From positions 5,185,155-5,249,154 of the forward strand of contig OX155973.1 of NCBI GenBank assembly GCA_944548615.1: a stretch of DNA of 64,000 bases. The letters run 5' to 3'. This DNA comes from Micropterix aruncella. Lineage: Eukaryota; Arthropoda; Insecta; Lepidoptera; Micropterigidae. The notes under the pieces were generated by a model. The model was not told the origin of the DNA, made no database searches, and worked only from the letters and a program-made list of their open reading frames with translations. The position numbers and the translations under genes were made by a program. Numbering within the stretch: position 1 is the first letter of the stretch; each line of letters starts with the position of its first letter. Below are positions 14,101 through 23,100 of this stretch, piece by piece.

Positions 14101-17100
14101 GCTGACTTGCAAGATGATCATTCACTTGTTAGTGTTGAAGAAAGTCTCGTTAATCCGTGGTTCGAGGATAATCTCCATTAAATATATTCATGTACCAGTA
14201 CTGTCCAGTACAATTATATGTGTTTTCCTTTCCTTTATTATACATAATTATGCCATTCATATTAAATTAGATTATACCTGTATTTAAAGATAATATTATG
14301 AACATTTTAAAGATACGTTGTAACAAATAACTACACGAGATTTTGGGTAAGGGGGGGGGGGTGTTAGTCTAAAACCTTACCACGTATCACCGGGGAGGAG
14401 GGAGGGGTCAACAAGTTGCTAAAAACATCACGAACGTCATAATGGAGACCCCTTAGTGGTAATTTATCGATCGAATTTGTCGCGGATCCGCGGCGTCTAT
14501 TGTCCGTCAAGCGCATTTGGGATCGGGTGGCCAACGGATCGTTTCTAAGGATAGGTGACGCCAGGTCGATATATAGCTACCCTCGCTTCTTAGGAAAAGC
14601 ACGTCTCCAGACTTCCCTGGTTATTCGCCGGATTGCGCGAGCGATGGCCTGACGCAGCCCTTTACGCAAACCGATCACTTTCCCCGGAGGTGTTCCCCCG
14701 GATCGCCACATTCCAGCGACAGGCACCAGTCGCAGGCACCGGGCCAACCCGTCACCTTAGGAAGTTTTAACGATATCAGATCGTTCTCTCCCGTGAGGTG
14801 AGCGCAGAAGACTTAAGACGAAAAACAATCCACAGTCTAGTTACGCCACCTGACTGACAGAGGAAAACGCCTTACGGCGAGGCACAGGAAAAGGTAAACA
14901 GCGAGCAGCCTCTTCCCCAGACTACCAGTTTGGAAGGGTATCTCCTTCTGGAATCAACCTTCAGGATACCTCCTGCCTCCTGACTGGTTACAGGATCGAG
15001 ATCGCTTGCGCGTCCTCTTCCTTATGAAGCGGTAATACGGTGTCTACCGAATCTATTGCGGACCACGGCATCCTTTGTCCGGCTTATTCATCCGGGATCG
15101 GGTGGCCGAATGGTCGTTTCAAGAGCAGTTGCCATGCTTAACAACCACCCTCACTCTATAGGAAACATTACTCTTTCCAGACTCCCCCGGCTGTTAGTCG
15201 GAATGCACAATCGATTGTCCGGAAGGGCCCTAAGGTTGACTCCTAGGGGAGACTGGTCCGCAAGCTAGCGTCCTACTCAGGCTCCCACTTCTGCGTGGAG
15301 GCCGCCAAAGGGGTGTTGACTCGTGCATTTGGCCGACCGTATACAACTGGGTCTTAGTGGCCATATTGCAACAGGGCCCATTAGCTAGCCGCAGGCACAG
15401 CTTACAGCGACCCTGCCAGGTTAAGACCCTCTTAAAGGGCTGGCTCCGGATGGTATACAGGCTATCAAACCCAAGCTGCACGGAGATATTAGTAACCAAA
15501 AGATCGTTTGCCCACAGATCCGAAAGTCCTAAGCCAGGAGACAAGACAGTCCCTGTTGAATTTAATAAAATGTAACAACAGAATGCAGCAACAAGGTCAC
15601 CGCCATAGAGGTCGATACAGATCTTTGGACTACTTCGCGAAGGCGGACCACGGATCTGTCGGCTGCCGCAGTTCGGTCACTTTTACGACTCACGCAGACT
15701 ACACGTTTCTGGATAACGTCATACCACTTGTCGCTAAGTAAGTATGACAGTTAAGCCACACAGAAATTCCTAAACAGCAAAAAAATCGCCTTAAATTGTT
15801 AATAACAATTTAATGTTAATAACATAAGACGGGAGAAGAGAGACGGAAAACACATTTGAGAAGTCGGCGAACAAAACGATCTAAAAGCGTTGAACTTAAT
15901 TTTCCACGAGAGGCAAAAAACTAAATAGCATACTTCCATTTGTTTATTTGTATATTTGGTTTTTTAAGTTGATACCTTTGCCAATTTGTATAAGATTGTA
16001 TATTCATTGCAAGAATGGGACATAATATTTTTTTCTCGTTTAGATCGTTTTGATTGAAAGCGGAATATTTAGATCGTTTTGATCACAACTGCATTCATAA
16101 AATATACCGTAGCAATCAATGCTACTGGTGTTATAAAAACAGAAAATTCAAACATTTAGGCATTTTTTTCAATTTTACATTTCTACATCGTTAATCTAAA
16201 TCTATTAAATACGCAATTAATGAATATGTGAAAAAAACTAAAAAAATAAGAAATATATTCATATTCATATTCATATTCATTTTATTAGTATACTGGTATA
16301 CAAGTCAGATACAGATTGGCAAACATCCATACATATTAGCAAACAAACAATTTTTTTATCGTAAAGAAAAAATAACAATAAACAAAAAAGAAAGACAATA
16401 AAAAATACAAGAATAATGTAAAAAGAAGAAATACAAGACAAAATGCAAAGAAATCAATAAACACTTTAGCCACCAAAGCATTTTAGACTTCACAGGAGTA
16501 ATATTCCTCCAGTGAGTAAAACGCCTTATCTTTGAGGTACCTCTATTCATATACACTATTTATATACCTCTTGGTATATAAATAGTGTATATGAATATGT
16601 CTTCTAAGAGGTATATGAATATGTCTTCGTTAAAACCGGAGTGCCGCAACCGTACCAGATAACATTGTTTTCACCATTTACACCAAACCAATTTGCACAG
16701 TAACTCACTTTACCGAAGCTATGCTCAAAAGTGAATGTTGCCATATATAAATTAGGGATACCACAACAAAAACAAGAAAAGGTGCCAAAAAATATATTTA
16801 GACGGTTTTGAAAGAAATAATTTTTACGGGCTATGATTTAGTAGAGGATTTAGGTCATTTCGAAAGAAATTCATTTTAATTTCAAATAATCAACCATTTT
16901 CAACTAGTGATAGATCGTTTTGAACGAAATTTGTGATTTCTGCCTCGTTTTCCTAAGGTTTCTATATATGTCGTTTTGGTAGTAAATAGTTTTACCAATC
17001 CATAGAACTGCCCAACGCGTACCGATTAAAAAAAACATTTTTGGGTACAAGACCGATATAGATCGTTTTGTTCGCCGACTCCTCATTTATGACAATATTT

Positions 17101-20100
17101 CAATAATATATTTTTTTATGTACACATTTGAAAATTCATTCTATTTAAGTATTTATTGGGCTTGATTACGTTTCTTTTGAACTATAACTGGAAATTAGTT
17201 CATGTCAATGAGACAGAGCGAAATATGAAATGAACGGTTGTCACTTTTTAACCGACTTCAAAAAAGGAGGAGATTATCAATTCTATTGCATATATTTTTG
17301 TTACGATAGAACTTTTCCATTTATGAACCGATTTGTTTTTTTATTTTATTTGATAGGACAGGTATACTCGCAGATTAGTCCATTTTTATAAAAAAAAATC
17401 CTGTTCTGATGATGGGATCCATGAGGAATTGAGGGAACTCCTTCAATATTTTCAAATGATTGATCAATGTTGATTCAATTCCGATGAAAATGGTTTTTTT
17501 TAATGGTAAGCATGACCTGAATCTACATCCTGGGTTGGCTCCCGACGAGGGGACTCCTCAACGGTCAATTTTGTATACTCATTCTGTTATGATAGTCCGT
17601 TCTAAGTTTCACCATGACATGGCTGCTATACCCAGGGTTAGCTACCGACGAGGGGACTGCATAGCGGTCAACACCACGGATACGACATTTTGTAATGCAT
17701 TCAATTACGACAGCCCATTCTAAGTTTTATCAAGACAGGACTGCGGCACCCAGGCTGGCTTCCAACGGGGGAACTAATCAACGTTCAACAGCACAGACAC
17801 AACATTTTGTATACGCATTCAATTATGATAGCCCGTTAAAAGTATCATCGTGACATCCTGCTAGTCGTTTTTTTTTGTTGGTAAAATGGTGTGTATTATT
17901 CACATTAAAACTACCCACCGAATGTAAATCAGCTTAATCGAACACCGCAGGAACTGTATTCAAACTTATTCGGGCATATATAAATACGAAAGGTAGTTTT
18001 GGTGTGGGAAAATCGACTACAGTTCATTTTATATTCTATTCTAACGTATTGATCTGTCTCTTTCCGTTGAACTAAGTTCCTATTTTAGTTCACGAAGAAA
18101 CGCAATCGGGCCTATTATATACTTATCATTACTAATTATTATTATTATTTATTATTACCTATTACACATTGTTATTACTTAGGGTGAGTTTTTTTAACAG
18201 GCATTCTTGAAGGGGTGACTTAGTACAAGCAAGTAAGCAACTTTTAATAAGGAATTGCGGGAAAAAGAACAAACAAAGAATTGTTTGAAAAAAAAATATA
18301 TGTTTTTTGGAAATTCATTAAAAATATACCATAAAAATGGTACCTAGGTAAAATAGCGGTAATATTGTTTATTAGCGATATTTTACCTAGCACTAGATGG
18401 CGCAGCGCGCTTAAACGATTGTCCAACTTTTATTTGACAGGTTTTTTAAATTATAAAATACAAAAAAAAAACATTTTTTTTTTTTTGCAAAATTAACACA
18501 AATTATTCTATTTTACAGTTGGAATGGGCCAGTGAGCGTCGCCGTATTCGCTCCAGGTTCAGATTTCCAAGTAGCCGTTAACAGCATACGATACCTCCGA
18601 GATTGCACCAACACCCCTCAGGTCAAGCAATTCGTCTCTTTTCATATCTACTTTCCTACTGATCATACACCCGAGAAGGTAAGATTATAGAAAAAATCGG
18701 TTACGTCACCCCAAGATTTTCCCGGCCAGAAGACTACCCTCCCCTCCCCCCCCCCACGCACCAACCCCCTCCCCCACATATTTGTAGTATTTTCGGTGTG
18801 GTGTAAAATGATATTTCTCCAATATGATGTAGTATTTTCCTTAATGTGTATCGCTTGTATGAGATATTGCAACAAAAAAATATAACGTGGTTTCGGCCGA
18901 ACAATGCAACTGCGTACCGAATTTCAAGTCTTTAAGTCCTATATTTCGAGATTGAAGTTTGACTAGCGCGCCCTCTGGTGAACCGATTTAAAAACATAAA
19001 TTTAAAACATTTCTCAACTCTTGCCATGACCGAATGATGACTGCATGCCAAATTTTATCTCAATTGGATGAATGGTTAAACCTGTGTATTTTTTAAAAAG
19101 AGGCGCGCAATTTGTGTCTCTTCTTACACCGGCACTCCGAATGGGATCTAACCGTTTGAGTTTGTCGTTGCTATGGGCGACACCGCCATCTCAAGGTGTT
19201 ATAACGATCGTTGTCGTATTAACGCCATGTGATAAGTCCCAAAGACTTAACGTAACTCGGGACGTAATTCAAGTAACTGTCCAGCAGATTCATACCTCAA
19301 ACAGCGAGTGCAATGGTAAGCCAGTGGGGCTCTTTTGGTGCCAGTTTTGAAAGTTATGCTTTCCACTTGCGCAAAAGATCCCAGTGTTAGTTATTTTTTT
19401 TTAATTTGGTGTGTGGGGCGTCTATGGTCTTTATGAGCCTTGTAACACTGCGGCCATTGCTGATCTATTGCCACCTATTACACATGTAGTTACAGCCCAT
19501 GGCGTCCTATGTCACCGGGGTTTTCACACCTCTTCGAGGAGGCCCGAGGATGGGAGGGGAACCATGGTTTGGACTAACTACCAAACAAGCTGACTTTGCT
19601 CGCTTTGCCAAGCAATAGGGAACCATTAATCCCCTAACTAAAGGAAACAAACAACTGGGGGGTGAAACGCAGAGAGCGAACCAGTCACCTCAGGGAGTTT
19701 TAAAGGCATTAGGTCGTACTTTATCTCATGGAGTGAACGTAAGAGACTTTAGCGGACCAAGGACAGTCTGCCGTCTAACTCCTCCGACAACCAGTAAAAG
19801 TCCAACCCCTTACCGCATATCACTAGGAAGAGGATCGAGCGGGCCGAGCTCGCTACCTTAATGCCGGATTTGGACGGGTTTCTGCGTTCTCCAGTCTGGT
19901 CACTGATTCGAAATCGCTTGCGAGGGCTCTACCTAGTGTTAGCGGTAATTCACAATTTATAGCGGACCATGGCGCCCTTTTTCAGCCAAGCTCACACGTG
20001 ATCGCGTGGCCAATTGATCTTTTCAAAGGTATGACATCAGGGTAAAAACCACCCCGCTGCTTAAGAAACGTACTTTTTCAGAACCCCCCTCCGGGTAATT

Positions 20101-23100
20101 CGCCGGAGTGCATAGTCGATTGGCAAACGCCGCACGATGCTCAAACCGCTCAGTATCGCCCGAGGTGTTCCTCCAGGTTGGAACAACCGATTTTTGATGT
20201 CAACCAATGGGCTTACAGCCATAACCAGGGTTCACAGGGTCCTTTCCGGGTTATTTTATCTTCGAGGAGGCTTCCGGATAGGAGCTGAACCGTGAGTTGA
20301 GCCGACGCAAGATAACAATCAGATCATCGGGGTCAAGCTGTGCGTAACCGTCAGATACCACAGCTAATTCTATTTTATTGTATTTCAGATTCCCAAATCG
20401 TCAGAAATATTCAAGAAGCCGTACAACTGCAAGTTGCCAGCGCCGTACTATTCGGGACAAACCACATACAGGAAAAAGAACAATCTAATGTACCCGATCA
20501 ACGTTGGAAGGAATATAGCTATTGAGACAGCCCCGACTTACTACATCCTACCGGCGGACATAGAGCTGTATCCCAGTCATAACATTGGGCCGCAATTTTT
20601 GCAGATGATAGCGCGGAATAAGCCGCCATTGGACAGCCTTGCTCGGAGGGTTTTCCCAGTTAATATATTCGAAATTACTAAAGACGCAAAGGTACATTTT
20701 AATATTCAGATAAAATCGCAACTAAGTTCTTAATCTAAGCCATTATAGACCCCTATTCCGTTTCTCGCACGCTTAAACTTAAACGCGTTCGTTATTTTGT
20801 TAGTATTCCGATTCATCAAAACTAGGAACGGGTCTTAAATCTTAATTTGTTCCTTCTTGTCGGTCGTTCCGTTCTTAATTTTGACTGCTTGCTCACTCGC
20901 CCGCCCACCGTCACCCGTTTTCGCTTGTTTTACATTCCAACGCAACCATGTCAAACAGCAACAGGGAAAATACGCCAGCTAAGCGAGCCAACGAGGCGGA
21001 TAAGGGGGCCTTTGAAAAAAACGAAAAAAATCTATAAATTGCTTGCCGAAAAGTAAAAAGTATTAGAAAATCCCCAATGACTCTAAATTTAAGTCTAAAT
21101 TTAAGAGCGCCGAAGCCAAAAAATATACGGGACGATTTATCATAACCTACCAAATAAATCGACCATGGATTTTTAGGGAAAAATATAGATTTACATTAAC
21201 GATTACTTACGATAATCTGCCTCATCCCTTCTTCGATTTAGAAGCCAAGTCTGAGCAAACATCTTTAAAATTGCAATGAAAAGTCTTCGAAATCGCGAGC
21301 GAAAGAAGAGTTACATGGCTACCAGATATAGACTGCTTTTAGACTTTATAATAGAGACAACATAATCACGAAATAAGGGTGTACAACCCTTCTGCGCGGT
21401 AGGTGCTAATAGATATTTATTTGGCCATCTATAAATACATTGATAATACATTGTTTTTTTATAAAAGACGGATTTATTATATAAACTAATAATTTAACAA
21501 ATGATAACAAGGCAAAGACGTAAGCCTAGTTAGTTGTGTGATATGAGACGAATCAACTTGTCGTTTTATTTAATTAGAAGTAATGGTTCTCCTTATTTAT
21601 TAACCTTAGAAAATATATGTAATATGAAATAAATAAATAAATAAAATAGATTTTTAATGACAATTAATTGTTTTAAGTTAATTTGCATTCTCTCCAGTGG
21701 CCCGCCAACAAAAACGAGCTTTTAAAACTGTACAAGAGCAAAAAGGCATCACCATTTCAGGACGACCTTTGTAGGACATGCCATTTAACACCGATGCGTG
21801 ACGAATGGCTCTCAACTGGCGAAGCACCAAGTGAGTACATTAGATAATACGGATCTGAATTCAGGATCAGAATTCAGAATTCGGAATATTCAATTGATGT
21901 AATATGAATGGGAGCTAACGGGCCCATGATGAGGTAGCCACGATGACCCATGTGTTCAGAGTCGGTCACACTCACGGGTCAACACCCATCCGATGGCCTC
22001 CACGCATGGGGTGCGAACCTGGGTAGGACACTGGGTCAACCAGTCTCCCCTGGGAATCAAACCTCTGGCGCTCCTGGACGGTCTGCGCACCGAGCGGCGC
22101 AAGCCAATCGATTGTGCTCTCCGACTAACAGTCGGGGGAGTCTGGGAACTGTATTGTTTCCTATAGAGAGGGGGTGGTTGCCTACCTTACGGCGACTGCT
22201 CTTGAAATGACCATTGGCCATCCGATCCCGGTTCAGAGTCGGGCAAATGACGCCTTGGTCCGCGATAGATTCGGTGTACACCGTTTCACCGCTTCGTAAG
22301 GGAGAGGACCACGCAAGCGACCTCGAACTCGGAACCAATCGAGAGACCGGAGAAATCCGGTCACAATTGGAAGCAAGGGCGCGAGTGTCGGCCCGCCAGG
22401 TAACATTACTGGCTATCTCGCGGTAAAGGCGTTGGTCTCTTGCGGGTTGTGGCGTATCTAGACGTCGGATTTGTAATGTCCAAAGTCTTCTACGCTCACT
22501 GCACGGTCGATAGAACGATGAATCGTTAAAACGTCCTGCGGTGACGGGTTCGCCCGTTGTGGTTGACATCTCAATATGATGTAATATCAACGACACAATC
22601 CTGATGATTAATAGCTTTCAAAGAAATGTTAATTTCATTTTTAAATGTGTCTTTCTTACGTTGCAAATAATTATTTAATGTATGGAAAAAGCGCCTTTCA
22701 CAAATGCAAATATTAATTCACACGAAAAAATCCCCTACCTAACATCAGATTTACCGATATATATATGCGCGTATATTTAGCTTATTTATCACTCCCGTTT
22801 GACGTTATCGATGGTAAGCCATCTTTATCTATTAGTTTCTTTAAAAAAATAATATAATGGTTTAAGCATTTAATACTGTGTTTATCCTACCGTATGTACG
22901 CCGAGGGAACAAGACTTCACAACGCTGAGCTCTAATCATATCGATAACGCACGACATCAGAGATTTCCCACAAGTTCTAACAGATTCAACAGTCAAACCT
23001 CATACTCAGTCACTGCTGGCGCCTGTACTAATACATATATGTGGCTTCCGTGACATTGTATCGGCTGAATAAGTGTTATTTCTTTATAGCCATGGAAGTG

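Noticed and set aside
22057..22596. 179-codon minus frame
   Set aside because: Lies within a family A repeat. Equivalent frames in other copies (32503-32913, 36348-36671, 15230-15544) are shorter, shifted or on different phases.
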